A stretch of DNA of 64,000 bases from UBA6265 sp964526965 (GTDB taxonomy: Bacteria; Chloroflexota; Chloroflexia; Thermomicrobiales; UBA6265): positions 8,716 through 72,715 of the forward strand of contig CAZGML010000012.1 of the NCBI GenBank assembly GCA_964526965.1, written 5' to 3'. Shown here one piece after another: positions 31,621-40,440 of this stretch. Made by a program: the position numbers and the translations under genes. The notes beneath the pieces are model-generated. The model did not search any database. It worked only from the letters and a program-made list of their open reading frames with translations, and was not told the origin of the DNA. Position 1 is the stretch's first letter; the number at the start of each line of letters is the position of its first letter.

Positions 31621-34425
31621 CTACAGTTCGCCGATATCGACACCCACGCCGAGCGCCTGGAGCTCGCTGGTGCCGTTCTCAGTTTCAGAGACCTGCCAGA
31701 TATCGTCGAGAATCGGCGAGGTGCGCACGTCATCCACGTGGCTAATGAGAAAGACCTGGCGGAAGTGATCATCTCCACCGGTGATGGCCGCCAGCATCTC
31801 CAGCAGTCGCTGCCGCCGCTCCAGGTCAAGCGATCCGAAGACCTCATCCAGTACCAGGAAGCCGGGCGGATTCGTACTCGCCCCACCGATGACCCGACTG
31901 AGCGCAATGCGCGCGCAGAGAGCGATTGCATCACGCTCGCCACCGGAGAAAGTTTCGTACGGGAACTTCTCATCATCTCCATCGAACACTTCGATTGAGA
32001 AGTTGTTGTCGAACTCTACCCGGTCGTATTTGCCATCGGTTACCTGGGCCACCAATTCACTGGCGATGTCGCTGAGCCGTGGTGCATACCACGCAGCGGC
32101 AAACCGCTCGAACTCGGTGAACTCCCGATACATCAGGTCCAGGTCGTCTGCTTCCCGCTGTTTCGCTTCGGCTTCCCGCGCGAGTTGGCCAATTCGATCC
32201 TCCTCGGACTTGACGACGGAGAGGCGGTTCTCGGCTTCGCGAACGGCCACGTCTGCTCGATGTCGCTCATCCGTGGCGGCCTTTTCCTGATTTTGTGCGG
32301 AGCGCAAGCTTTCCTGGAGCTGTTGGTGCGCCTCCATGTTGAACCCAAGCTCCGAGCGCTCCTTTGCCAACGCTTCCAAATCTTTCAGCGCCTCGGACAT
32401 CGCCCTGGAGGCGGCATCCCGCCTGGATTCCAGTTCACCTCGTCTGGCGAGATCAGCGTCGATACGCGTTATGGCCGTATGCGCCTCGCGAGCTTTCTGG
32501 AGTTGCGAAGTTGTATCGCGGTGACCGGCTTCGTCGTAGTTAATATCCGCCAAGGTCTTGAGTTCATCCTGAAGCGGTTGCCGTTCGGAGGCAATCTGCG
32601 TCCGCAGTCGCAATGCCCTGCTAACTTTGGCGCCTGCTTCGGCAACCTTGCGCCATGCGTTGAGCTCGCGTTGCGACGATTCACGTTCCTGGGGGTTTGG
32701 GGCGGCAGATCGACCCAACGCCTCGAGCACCTGATTAAGCTGGGCGGTGAGCGACTTAACCTTCTGCTCCTGCTCTTGCACGTAGGCGTTGCCAGATTTC
32801 AATGACGCGTGGGTTTCGGTGAGCTTCTTGCTCGCATCGTTGAGGTGCTGCAGCTCCGATTGTGCGTTAGCGATCGCGGCGTTGTTCTCCTTGATTTGCT
32901 TGTCAAACTGCTGCAATTGTTCCTGGTAGGCTGCAACTTCCCGCTCGAATATCGATATGGCGTGCGATGTCTCTTCAGATGTGAACGGCCGCTGGCAGGT
33001 TGGGCAAAGCTCACCCTCGTGCTGGTGACGCAGATTGGCGAGTATTCGCTCCGTTTTCTGCAGGTCGTTTTTGGTGCGCGTTGCCGAGGAGTTGGCCGCT
33101 GCAGTGCTGCTGTTAAGTTCTTGCAGCTGCGCCTGTACGGCAGTGATGCGCTCAGCCGGATCTCCCTGCTTAAGCAGGTGTGCTTCCAGGTCCTGAAGCT
33201 CTTTCACACGCTTGTGATAGGTCTCTAGCCTCGTCGATTCGGCCGCCAGCTGCTCGTTCGTTTCGATTGCCGTACTGATCTGGTTCGTCCGCTGCTCAAT
33301 GATTGCGAGCTGGATATTCGCAGCCCAATCGGCTGCTTCGGCCGGGCTATCGATATTCCAGACCGGATTGCCATCCGGCGCTGGTGCTGAGGTTATCTCC
33401 TCGCGAATCGATTCAGCGGCCTCATCGTCACGCTGTTTCAGTGCCGCAAGCTGCTGCTCCAGTTCTCGCTTGCGCAGCGATCCCTTGCGCTTGCTATCGT
33501 GCTCCTTTTCAGCAAGCTCGAGCGTCTCTTTCTGTGCCGCTTGCGGTTCGAGGCGTGTTTTCTCCGCTGCCAGTGTATCCAGCCGCTCGAGTTGACTGGT
33601 CGCATTCGTGACCTGTTCGTTGGCGACATCACGCGCTCGCGTGCACTCGCTGATTTTCTGCCCGATTACGCTATCTTGCTCGCGCACCCATTCGCTATTC
33701 GCAAGGGCTTTCTCGGCTTTGAGTGTCTCTTCCGACGCAGAACTCACGGTGGAAGTCGCGGATTCCAGCGCCTGTTTTGCCTGCTTAATCGATTCTTCGG
33801 CCGCTGCGATTTCTGCAGGGAAGTCGCGATCATTCGCAGCCGATTCGCTCTGCGCCTGGTAACTTCGGACGTCTGCCAGCGCACGCTTCCGATCCTCTGC
33901 GATCACTTGCTGCGCATCGCGGATCGTCTGGAGGCCAAGCAGTTTGCCTACTTCACGCCGACGAGTTGTGGGCGATCCGTTGAAGAACCCGAGCTCTTTT
34001 TGGCGGGTGAAAAAGGTGGCTACAAATGCGGCGTGGTCGAGACCGATCAGATGATTGGCGACATAGGCGCTCACCTGACTGGCGCCATCGACGATCTTCT
34101 CCTCGAACCCGTGCTGATCAACGCGGTAGATCTGGGCTTTGGCCGAGCCCTTTCCCAGTTCGCGCTCAACCAGGAACCGGCCTCCGCTCACCGGATTTTC
34201 CAGTGTGACTTTTACCTCTGTCTTTCCGCGCCAAACCCGGGGGCGAACATCAGCAGACTTGATTGAAGAAGGTGAATAGAGTGCCCATTCGATCGCTTCG
34301 AACAACGTGGTTTTTCCGACACCATTCGCTCCAATGACTCCGATTGCGCCGGTTTGGGGGATTTCTATGACATGGTGTCCGCCGTACTGCTTGTAGTTTG
34401 TGATCTCGATCTGCGCGAGGATCAT
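31621..34425 (-). CDS. sbcC: SbcC/Rad50-type SMC-like ATPase
   Basis: ATPase arm of the Mre11-Rad50 complex that tethers and processes DNA ends. Of 934 aa, the N-terminal lobe has the P-loop GANGVGKTT at residues 32-40. Two long coiled-coil arms run from about 170 to 780 and meet at a zinc hook, LCPTCQRPF, with Cys474 and Cys477. The C-terminal lobe has the signature FSGGERDAIALCARIAL and Walker B FLVLDEVFGSLD. It is shorter than E. coli SbcC and close to archaeal Rad50. Its ATG overlaps the sbcD stop by 4 bp. It is the last gene of the nurA-herA-sbcD-sbcC run. Confidence 0.94.
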   Translation of the reverse strand: MILAQIEITNYKQYGGHHVIEIPQTGAIGVIGANGVGKTTLFEAIEWALYSPSSIKSADVRPRVWRGKTEVKVTLENPVSGGRFLVERELGKGSAKAQIYRVDQHGFEEKIVDGASQVSAYVANHLIGLDHAAFVATFFTRQKELGFFNGSPTTRRREVGKLLGLQTIRDAQQVIAEDRKRALADVRSYQAQSESAANDRDFPAEIAAAEESIKQAKQALESATSTVSSASEETLKAEKALANSEWVREQDSVIGQKISECTRARDVANEQVTNATSQLERLDTLAAEKTRLEPQAAQKETLELAEKEHDSKRKGSLRKRELEQQLAALKQRDDEAAESIREEITSAPAPDGNPVWNIDSPAEAADWAANIQLAIIEQRTNQISTAIETNEQLAAESTRLETYHKRVKELQDLEAHLLKQGDPAERITAVQAQLQELNSSTAAANSSATRTKNDLQKTERILANLRHQHEGELCPTCQRPFTSEETSHAISIFEREVAAYQEQLQQFDKQIKENNAAIANAQSELQHLNDASKKLTETHASLKSGNAYVQEQEQKVKSLTAQLNQVLEALGRSAAPNPQERESSQRELNAWRKVAEAGAKVSRALRLRTQIASERQPLQDELKTLADINYDEAGHRDTTSQLQKAREAHTAITRIDADLARRGELESRRDAASRAMSEALKDLEALAKERSELGFNMEAHQQLQESLRSAQNQEKAATDERHRADVAVREAENRLSVVKSEEDRIGQLAREAEAKQREADDLDLMYREFTEFERFAAAWYAPRLSDIASELVAQVTDGKYDRVEFDNNFSIEVFDGDDEKFPYETFSGGERDAIALCARIALSRVIGGASTNPPGFLVLDEVFGSLDLERRQRLLEMLAAITGGDDHFRQVFLISHVDDVRTSPILDDIWQVSETENGTSELQALGVGVDIGEL

Positions 34426-35645
34426 GTCAGCTCATCCTCCTCGGGAGTCACTTCCGAACTGGCGGCCTGCACCTGCGCTATGGCCGCATCGCCTCGCTCC
34501 CGGAACACGTTCGCAAACCGCTCATTGAACGCTGTACCAGTGCGGTGTTCGACAAACTGGCCGAACAGTTCCCGCAGATCCGGGAACTCCTGGTGTGTCT
34601 CCGGCTGTTCGGCACCGGCGAAGAGGGATTGCTGTTCCTGCGGAATCGTCAGGTTCCAGACGGTATCGGCGAGCTCACGCTTGAGGATTGATTCTGCCTC
34701 GCGGCGATCTCCACGCTCGGCGTTCCAAATCCGCGAACGCACCATCGCGCGCTGGAACGTCTCCGGCGACTCCTCATGCTGTTCGATTTTCCGGATGATC
34801 TCGTCTGCGATCTCTCGCCCACGCAGGTTGTCGGCATACGTCACGCCGAGGTCGATCATAGGGCGTGCATTCTTGAACTCGATGTGCTCCGGCTCGCCTA
34901 CAAGGCCGTCTTCATCCAGCATCACCATGCAGTACCCGGGAGTCGACTCACGGTCGCCCCAGCCGTTGCGCTCTGTGCTTCCTGCATACCAGCCGTTGCC
35001 GATGGCCGGTGGCTGCATGTGCAAGTGGTAGTGCCCGAGTGCGATGTAATCGAAACTGCGGTCGAGCAGGGAGATGTCGAGCTCTTCCTCGCCCGGTTCG
35101 GTTGTTATACCTGGGTCCAGTATGCCCTTTACCATGCCATGAATGGTCATGATATTGATCCGGTTTGCCGCCACTGAAGGTACGGGTGGCTCGTCGCTCG
35201 TGAGGGCGCCATGTGGAATCGCATGGACGTGAATACCGAGGTGCCCGAACGTCTCGTAATCGTGTTCGTCCTCGTACCCCGCGTAGAAGGTAATGTTTGG
35301 CAACGTTAAATCAAGGAGCGAGTATGCACTCCCGCCAGTACGAATCCGTGGTGTGTCATGGTTGCCGGCGATCACCAGGGTGGGGATACCTGCGGCTTCA
35401 ACGCGTTGCATTTGACGAACGAAATGGATCAGCGTCGCCCAGGTAGGACGCGATTGATGAAAGACATCGCCCGCGTGAATGATTCCATCGGGCTTCCTGT
35501 CGATGATGTCATCGATCGCCCATTCAAATGCCCGCTCGAAATCAACGGTGCGCTGGTTTCGTCCGGTATGAGGGTCCTGCCTGGCGAATTGCCGAAAACC
35601 GAGATGGGTATCGGATATGTGCGCGATCCGAACGGGATTACTCAT
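34422..35645 (-). CDS. sbcD: SbcD/Mre11-type nuclease
   Basis: Manganese-dependent exo/endonuclease subunit paired with SbcC. In 407 aa the phosphoesterase motifs are complete: HISDTHLG (Asp12, His14), HAGDVFH (Asp60), VIAGNHDTPR (Asn95, His96), IMTIHGMVKG and IALGHYHLHM. The C-terminal ~120 residues form a capping or Rad50-binding region rich in charged helices. It overlaps sbcC downstream and the herA-like gene upstream by 4 bp each, so the three proteins are probably made in step. Confidence 0.94.
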   Translation of the reverse strand: MSNPVRIAHISDTHLGFRQFARQDPHTGRNQRTVDFERAFEWAIDDIIDRKPDGIIHAGDVFHQSRPTWATLIHFVRQMQRVEAAGIPTLVIAGNHDTPRIRTGGSAYSLLDLTLPNITFYAGYEDEHDYETFGHLGIHVHAIPHGALTSDEPPVPSVAANRINIMTIHGMVKGILDPGITTEPGEEELDISLLDRSFDYIALGHYHLHMQPPAIGNGWYAGSTERNGWGDRESTPGYCMVMLDEDGLVGEPEHIEFKNARPMIDLGVTYADNLRGREIADEIIRKIEQHEESPETFQRAMVRSRIWNAERGDRREAESILKRELADTVWNLTIPQEQQSLFAGAEQPETHQEFPDLRELFGQFVEHRTGTAFNERFANVFRERGDAAIAQVQAASSEVTPEEDELT

Positions 35646-37771
35646 GTAAATCGCCTCATGTCCCGCTTGTTTGCGAGTTCACGTTGCATCATTTTCCAGG
35701 GATTGGTGCGTTTGTTTGTATTGCCTGCCAACACCCTGTTCAGGCTGAGTCGTACTGATTCGATCTCTTCGCGATCCAGGCCATCGGCGTGGGCTTGCAC
35801 TTCACTCTTGCGGGGAGTGCCATTCGGCATGTGCTTCTCCAGCAAGCGCATTAGTGAATCGACCGGATCACCGGCCGGTCCGTCTTCACCACCGAACACG
35901 CGTTGGCCGTAAATGCCGGGGAGCGTGGGCGGATACGGGAAGGTGCCGAACAACGGCGAGCGGAAATGTGCGTGCCGTACCAGCATTCGCCCTTTGGGCA
36001 GGCCAAGTAGCTCCTGCTTCTGGGTTTCGGAAATGCTGCGGTATGCCGCATTGATGATTTCCTCATCACCAATGCGCCCGTAGAAACTCGTGCCGCAGTT
36101 GCCGAGAATTTCACCATCAACCTTGCTGCGGAACTGCTGCGCGCCGAGCAGCACAACGTTGAGGTGACGTCCGCGGGCCGCGATATCTACCAGCGTATCC
36201 CGCAGGCCACCTTCGCCGCCGGCGGGGGCATATTTGTTCAACTCGTCCACGAAGATGATGAGCTTGTCGACGCCCATTTCCGATTTTTCGGCCAGTTTCC
36301 AGATCGCATTAATCGTGGATGTGACAATCAGTTCCTGCACGTTCGTGTTGCAGCCACTGATATCCACAACGCGCAGTTCTTGCGGGCTGAAATGGTAATC
36401 GACCTGCGGCGTCGTGCCGTAATCCACGGCTCCGTCGGCAATCAGGCCGGCGAATTTGTCTTGCAGGCCTTTGAACCGGTTCTGTGCCTTGCGAATCGTT
36501 GCTTTGTGATGGCCGTACCAGGTGTCCTCGCCGGTGGAATCGAAGTGATCGTTGATATCCTGGAACTTCTTGTTGAGCTGATCGATGCTTTTGATCTTCA
36601 GTTCTCGAAGCTCATAGATAAAGCCGAAGAGCTTGTCGTCCAGGTCTCGGAAATCGAAGATGCGATGCGGGTATGCCAGCAATCGATCCAGCGACCACAA
36701 GATCGGGTACACGCGATCGCTCTCCCCATCCATATCGCGTGGTGTGTTGAGCGCCTTCTGGTCACTGAAGCCAGAGAGGTCGACACGACCACTGTAGCTT
36801 TGCGCCTCCTGACCGGGCTTGAATGGTGCAAAGATGTTGAAGTTCTCAAACGGTTTCGGCTCGAGGTCTATCGATTCATAGACCCTGCGAAGTTCGGTTT
36901 CGCGGTCTTTCCAGCCGGCTTGCTCGTACGTATCGGCAAAACCTTCGGGGGCAATTGCCGGCTTGTCCAGCCACAGCAAGTCCGGCCCCTTCACGTTGAA
37001 CATGAGCGCCGCCACGTTCTTGCCTTCCCGCTCCAGTGTTTGGAAAACGCTACTGGTGAGGAAGAGCGCGTGACTGGTTTTGGTAGCCAGGCCTGATTGA
37101 CCGGTCCAGTTGGCGTGACCAGCTTCGGGTCCGAGCAGGTAATCCTCATCCAGGTAGAGAGGCGTTTGCTGGAAGCGTTCGCGTCCTTCCTCATCCTGCG
37201 CGATGTTGCCAGCTTCATCCCGAACATAGTTGCCGTTTGTATGCATGAGTGCAGGAATTTTGCTGCCGTCGAATCCGGCTACGCCGAGCGCGAGTTCAAT
37301 CGCTTCGCTGGTCGCGAAAAATACCGGACCATTCACCGCGGGGCGGTTGCTCTGAACATCATCACGAAGGTGCTTGGTCGCCAACACATTCACGGTAAAT
37401 ACGAGGATTTCCGGCCGATTCGTCGGCGCCGCTTCATTCAGCGGGAGTTCGAGGCGCCGATCGAAGTAGTCGTCCAAAAAGCTGCCCATGTCGCTAAAGC
37501 GTCGCGGTTCATCAACAACGCCAATGACCGCCGCTTCCTCACTGAAGGCAACCACAATGTGGCCGATATCGAGCGTGAGTGCGTTATCGTCCCCCCAGAA
37601 GTGGAACTGGTGACTCCCGGCTGGCTCGCGCTCGCTGCTCACTACTCGGCCGATTGTGCCGGTTTGATGATCCACGAGATCTGTGAAATCTGGGCGATCC
37701 CACAGGGGATCGGATGTGCGCTCGTCAGATATGACTTCGGAAAAGTCTGGGCCGTCCCAGGTGCTTACCAT
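35642..37771 (-). CDS. HerA-like hexameric DNA translocase
   Basis: A 709-aa FtsK/HerA-type ATPase. Residues 36-95 form a HAS-barrel (GTIGRVVSSEREPAG, LDIGHIVVAF, VIGVVDEPRRF). The nucleotide site is NWTGQSGLATKTSH (Gly224 to Ser233), with an extra residue and no Gly before the Lys, unlike GxxGxGKS. Walker B is LIIFVDELNKYAP (Asp509, Glu510), and ARGRHLNVVLLGAQQF is the sensor region. In Archaea, HerA pumps DNA while the partner NurA cuts it and Mre11-Rad50 opens the end; here all four genes are adjacent. A C-terminal helical tail of about 70 residues follows. Confidence 0.85.
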   Translation of the reverse strand: MVSTWDGPDFSEVISDERTSDPLWDRPDFTDLVDHQTGTIGRVVSSEREPAGSHQFHFWGDDNALTLDIGHIVVAFSEEAAVIGVVDEPRRFSDMGSFLDDYFDRRLELPLNEAAPTNRPEILVFTVNVLATKHLRDDVQSNRPAVNGPVFFATSEAIELALGVAGFDGSKIPALMHTNGNYVRDEAGNIAQDEEGRERFQQTPLYLDEDYLLGPEAGHANWTGQSGLATKTSHALFLTSSVFQTLEREGKNVAALMFNVKGPDLLWLDKPAIAPEGFADTYEQAGWKDRETELRRVYESIDLEPKPFENFNIFAPFKPGQEAQSYSGRVDLSGFSDQKALNTPRDMDGESDRVYPILWSLDRLLAYPHRIFDFRDLDDKLFGFIYELRELKIKSIDQLNKKFQDINDHFDSTGEDTWYGHHKATIRKAQNRFKGLQDKFAGLIADGAVDYGTTPQVDYHFSPQELRVVDISGCNTNVQELIVTSTINAIWKLAEKSEMGVDKLIIFVDELNKYAPAGGEGGLRDTLVDIAARGRHLNVVLLGAQQFRSKVDGEILGNCGTSFYGRIGDEEIINAAYRSISETQKQELLGLPKGRMLVRHAHFRSPLFGTFPYPPTLPGIYGQRVFGGEDGPAGDPVDSLMRLLEKHMPNGTPRKSEVQAHADGLDREEIESVRLSLNRVLAGNTNKRTNPWKMMQRELANKRDMRRFT

Positions 37772-37781
37772 TGTTCGTCTC

Positions 37782-38828
37782 CTACACCGGCCAGCCGGCT
37801 GTGATGTGTGAAATTCGTCGTTTCAGCATGCGCTCCAGCAAATGGATCGGATAGAGCAGGGTAGCCCAGCGACTATCCGCCTTGGCGCTTGGAATCCGCT
37901 CTGCCATCAGCCAACTGGCGATTTTGTCGATCTCATCGTTGTCGGCCATATCCCCGCTTGCTTCCAGGCGGATAAGTGAATGGCGCGCGTCCAGCCCGGT
38001 AGCCGGCCACATGCGTTGATACCAGTGTGTGCGGGTGCGGTTTTGCTCGGTGAGGCGATATGCAGTGGTGCGATTTCCGGCGGGCAGGTTAAGCACGGTG
38101 ACTGCCTGCTCACCGCCAAAATGTTGCCATCCCGGATCCTTGATCAGCCCAACTGCATTCGGCAGGGGCGACGGTAACCGACCATCTATCAGCAGCCAGT
38201 CGTCTGGATCGGCGCCCACAGTTTGTGTAGACCACACGCCAAGTGCGTCGAGTTCTGCTGCCTCTCGTTGCTTACCGGAGGCCTTGTTCGCGTAGAACAG
38301 CACCTGGTCATACATGCCCGCTAGAACTGCATATTCCGGCTTCTCGTCCAGCGGATCAATAACTTGCTCGCCGAGCTGGCGCAGTGTCTGCACGAACTTC
38401 CGAATTTGTCGATCGGCGGTTTGCTCCGGAACAATCCAGGTTAGCCGTTCGGTTATCGAGTTCGGCACCAGGTGGCACTCTCCAAAGTCGTTGCGCTCGA
38501 GTACGCCCGCAACAGCAATGCTCACAACAATTGGCACCACGCCAATACGCCATACCGGCATTGTTTTCTGGCTGCCATCAATGAACCAGCGGAATTGGGA
38601 TGTGTTGCGCCGCACGATTTCGTGGTGGCCAAAGGTGCTGTCCAGCAAATCAACGTCCGGGAATTCGGTTGATTGTTCCTCGCCCATCTGGGGCAGCAGG
38701 ATGTCCGTTTCCAGTGTTCCCGCCCGGCGCATGTCCACGGGTTCGACCCCGGCGCTATACAGGGCATCCTGAATCCGCCGCACCCGATCCAGAAGCGACT
38801 CGTTTGTGCGCAGAATATCTGTCAACAT
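37782..38828 (-). CDS. NurA-like DNA-end nuclease
   Basis: A 348-aa protein assigned to NurA on local motifs and position. WFIDGSQKTM (Asp84) and WLLIDGRLPSPLPNAVGLIKD (Asp215, Lys230) fit the two acidic motifs and lysine of the NurA nuclease fold. RHSLIRLEAS and the C-terminal YPIHLLERMLKRRI also fit. NurA resects DNA ends only together with HerA, whose gene follows after 10 bp. It is the first gene of the operon; GAGGTGGG directly precedes the ATG, and a -10 box plus a LexA-like palindrome lie within 45 bp. Sequence divergence leaves some doubt about catalysis. Confidence 0.75.
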   Translation of the reverse strand: MLTDILRTNESLLDRVRRIQDALYSAGVEPVDMRRAGTLETDILLPQMGEEQSTEFPDVDLLDSTFGHHEIVRRNTSQFRWFIDGSQKTMPVWRIGVVPIVVSIAVAGVLERNDFGECHLVPNSITERLTWIVPEQTADRQIRKFVQTLRQLGEQVIDPLDEKPEYAVLAGMYDQVLFYANKASGKQREAAELDALGVWSTQTVGADPDDWLLIDGRLPSPLPNAVGLIKDPGWQHFGGEQAVTVLNLPAGNRTTAYRLTEQNRTRTHWYQRMWPATGLDARHSLIRLEASGDMADNDEIDKIASWLMAERIPSAKADSRWATLLYPIHLLERMLKRRISHITAGWPV

Positions 38829-38844
38829 CCCACCTCATGGCATA

Positions 38845-38856
38845 GAACACGTGTTC
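38845..38856. promoter_or_regulatory. LexA-like box upstream of the nurA-herA-sbcDC operon
   Basis: GAACACGTGTTC is a perfect palindrome with the form GAAC-N4-GTTC. Read on the minus strand with its flanks it matches the Bacillus-type SOS consensus CGAACRNRYGTTYC at 13 of 14 positions. It lies 17 bp before the nurA ATG, just downstream of the predicted start of transcription, where a repressor would block initiation. Whether this organism uses that box type is not shown here. Confidence 0.5.
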
Positions 38857-38864
38857 GGTTAGCA

Positions 38865-38870
38865 AGTATA
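38865..38870 (-). promoter_or_regulatory. Candidate -10 box of the nurA operon
   Basis: Minus-strand TATACT, five of six to consensus, gives a start near 38858 and a 30-nt leader to nurA. There is no good -35 at 16-18 bp, which would fit an activator-dependent or weak promoter. Confidence 0.35.
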
Positions 38871-38976
38871 GATGATGTTCAAAACACAAGCATGCCGAAC
38901 TGTTACTGGTAACCTTAACCCGATACTGGCGAGCGTGTTCGTCGGTGTGGTTTCGCGTGCAAGGGCATTGGTAGCA

Positions 38977-40425
38977 ATGGCAGATCAGGCAGGTACTCGC
39001 AAGGCGTGGGGTGGGCGATTCTCCGAGAATCCGGACGTTCGGCTGGAGGCGTTTAACGCCTCGGTCGGTTTCGATATCCGCATGGTGCGTGAGGATATTC
39101 GCGGCTCTATTGCGCACGCGCGCATGCTTGGCAAGCAGGGCATTATTTCCACGGAAGATGCGGATTCCATTATCGAGAACCTCTGGAAGATTCTCGATGA
39201 GGTCGAGGCCGGGAACTTTTCGCTCTCCATCTCCGATGAAGATGTGCACACCGGCGTGGAGAATCGGCTGCGAGAGCTCATCGGCCCCACTGCCGGACGC
39301 CTGCATACCGGCCGTTCTCGCAACGACCAAAGCGCAACAGACCTACGTTTCTGGACGAAACGACAACTGATCGAAGTCGCGAGCGGCCTCACGGATCTCG
39401 TCAATGCCCTGATCGAGATTTCTGAAGAGTACGCCGATGTGGTTATGCCGGGCTTTACCCACGTCCAGCGTGCGCAGCCTGTGCTTTTCTCACATCACAT
39501 GCACGCCTATTGCGAGATGTTTCTGCGCGACCTGGAGCGGGTCCGCCAGGCGTATGACCGGGCCGATGTACTTCCGCTCGGGAGCGCTGCACTTGCAGGT
39601 GCAACCTATCCGCTCGATCGTGAATCCGTGGCTGCCGAGCTCGGGTTCAGCCGCATCAGTCGTAATTCGATGGATGCCGTTTCTGATCGCGATTTCGCTC
39701 TCGATGCACTCTACGCATGTTCCCTCATCGGCATGCATATCAGCCGGCTCAGTGAAGAGCTCGTTTACCTGAGCTCCGGCGAGTTCGGCTACATCTCCAT
39801 TGCCGATCGGTTCAGCACGGGCAGCAGCATCATGCCGCAAAAGAAAAACGCGGATATCGCTGAGCTCGGTCGCGGCAAGAGCGGTCGCGTATTTGGCAAT
39901 CTCATTTCCCTGCTGGTCACAATGAAGGGTCAACCCATGACCTATAACAAGGACAGTCAGGAGGACAAGGAACCGCTGATCGATAGCTTCGATACCATCC
40001 TGGCGGTGCTGGACGTGTTCCCGCCGATGATGCGTAGCATCACCGTGAACGGCGAGAAAACGGCAGAAGCGTCTATTAAGGACTTCACCCTCGCCACGGA
40101 TGCCGCCGATATCCTGGCAAAGAACGGTGTGCCGTTCCGGGAGGCGCATGAGATCGTTGGATCGCTTGTCGGGAAGTGCCTCAATGATGGCAAGACCTTT
40201 GCGGATTTGACCGATGAAGAATGGTCTGCCATTCATCCTGTATTCGTAGAGAATCGCCCGCCGCTCGATGGCTGGGGAAGCACGGAACTGCGCGACCTGC
40301 CCGGCGGCACAGCGCCCGCCCGGGTCAACGAAGCGCGGGAGGAGTTGCGATCGTTGATTGCAGCAGAAGTGGAATGGGTTATACAGAACCGCGCGACGCA
40401 GGATGCCATCTTTATGCGCGACTAG
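38977..40425 (+). CDS. argH: Argininosuccinate lyase
   Basis: Last step of arginine synthesis, splitting argininosuccinate to arginine and fumarate. The 482-aa protein has AWGGRFSENPDVRLEAFNAS, HTGRSRNDQSATDLR, the catalytic TH of MPGFTHVQRAQPV, and the signature loop GSSIMPQKKN near residues 282-291. It is complete and normal in length. The start at 38977 follows AAGGG at 11 nt; the upstream in-frame ATG at 38872 lies in the region of the nurA promoter. It is divergent from the nurA operon. treY follows 15 bp after its stop, so some co-transcription is likely. Confidence 0.96.
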   Translation: MADQAGTRKAWGGRFSENPDVRLEAFNASVGFDIRMVREDIRGSIAHARMLGKQGIISTEDADSIIENLWKILDEVEAGNFSLSISDEDVHTGVENRLRELIGPTAGRLHTGRSRNDQSATDLRFWTKRQLIEVASGLTDLVNALIEISEEYADVVMPGFTHVQRAQPVLFSHHMHAYCEMFLRDLERVRQAYDRADVLPLGSAALAGATYPLDRESVAAELGFSRISRNSMDAVSDRDFALDALYACSLIGMHISRLSEELVYLSSGEFGYISIADRFSTGSSIMPQKKNADIAELGRGKSGRVFGNLISLLVTMKGQPMTYNKDSQEDKEPLIDSFDTILAVLDVFPPMMRSITVNGEKTAEASIKDFTLATDAADILAKNGVPFREAHEIVGSLVGKCLNDGKTFADLTDEEWSAIHPVFVENRPPLDGWGSTELRDLPGGTAPARVNEAREELRSLIAAEVEWVIQNRATQDAIFMRD

Positions 40426-40440
40426 CCGCAGGAGAGTTAT

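Noticed and set aside
31621..38828. The HerA/NurA operon as a dedicated anti-phage defence island
   Set aside because: No defence-linked partner (Sir2, DUF4297, restriction or Abi genes) lies nearby, and sbcDC coupling with a LexA-like box fits housekeeping break repair better. A secondary defence role is not excluded.
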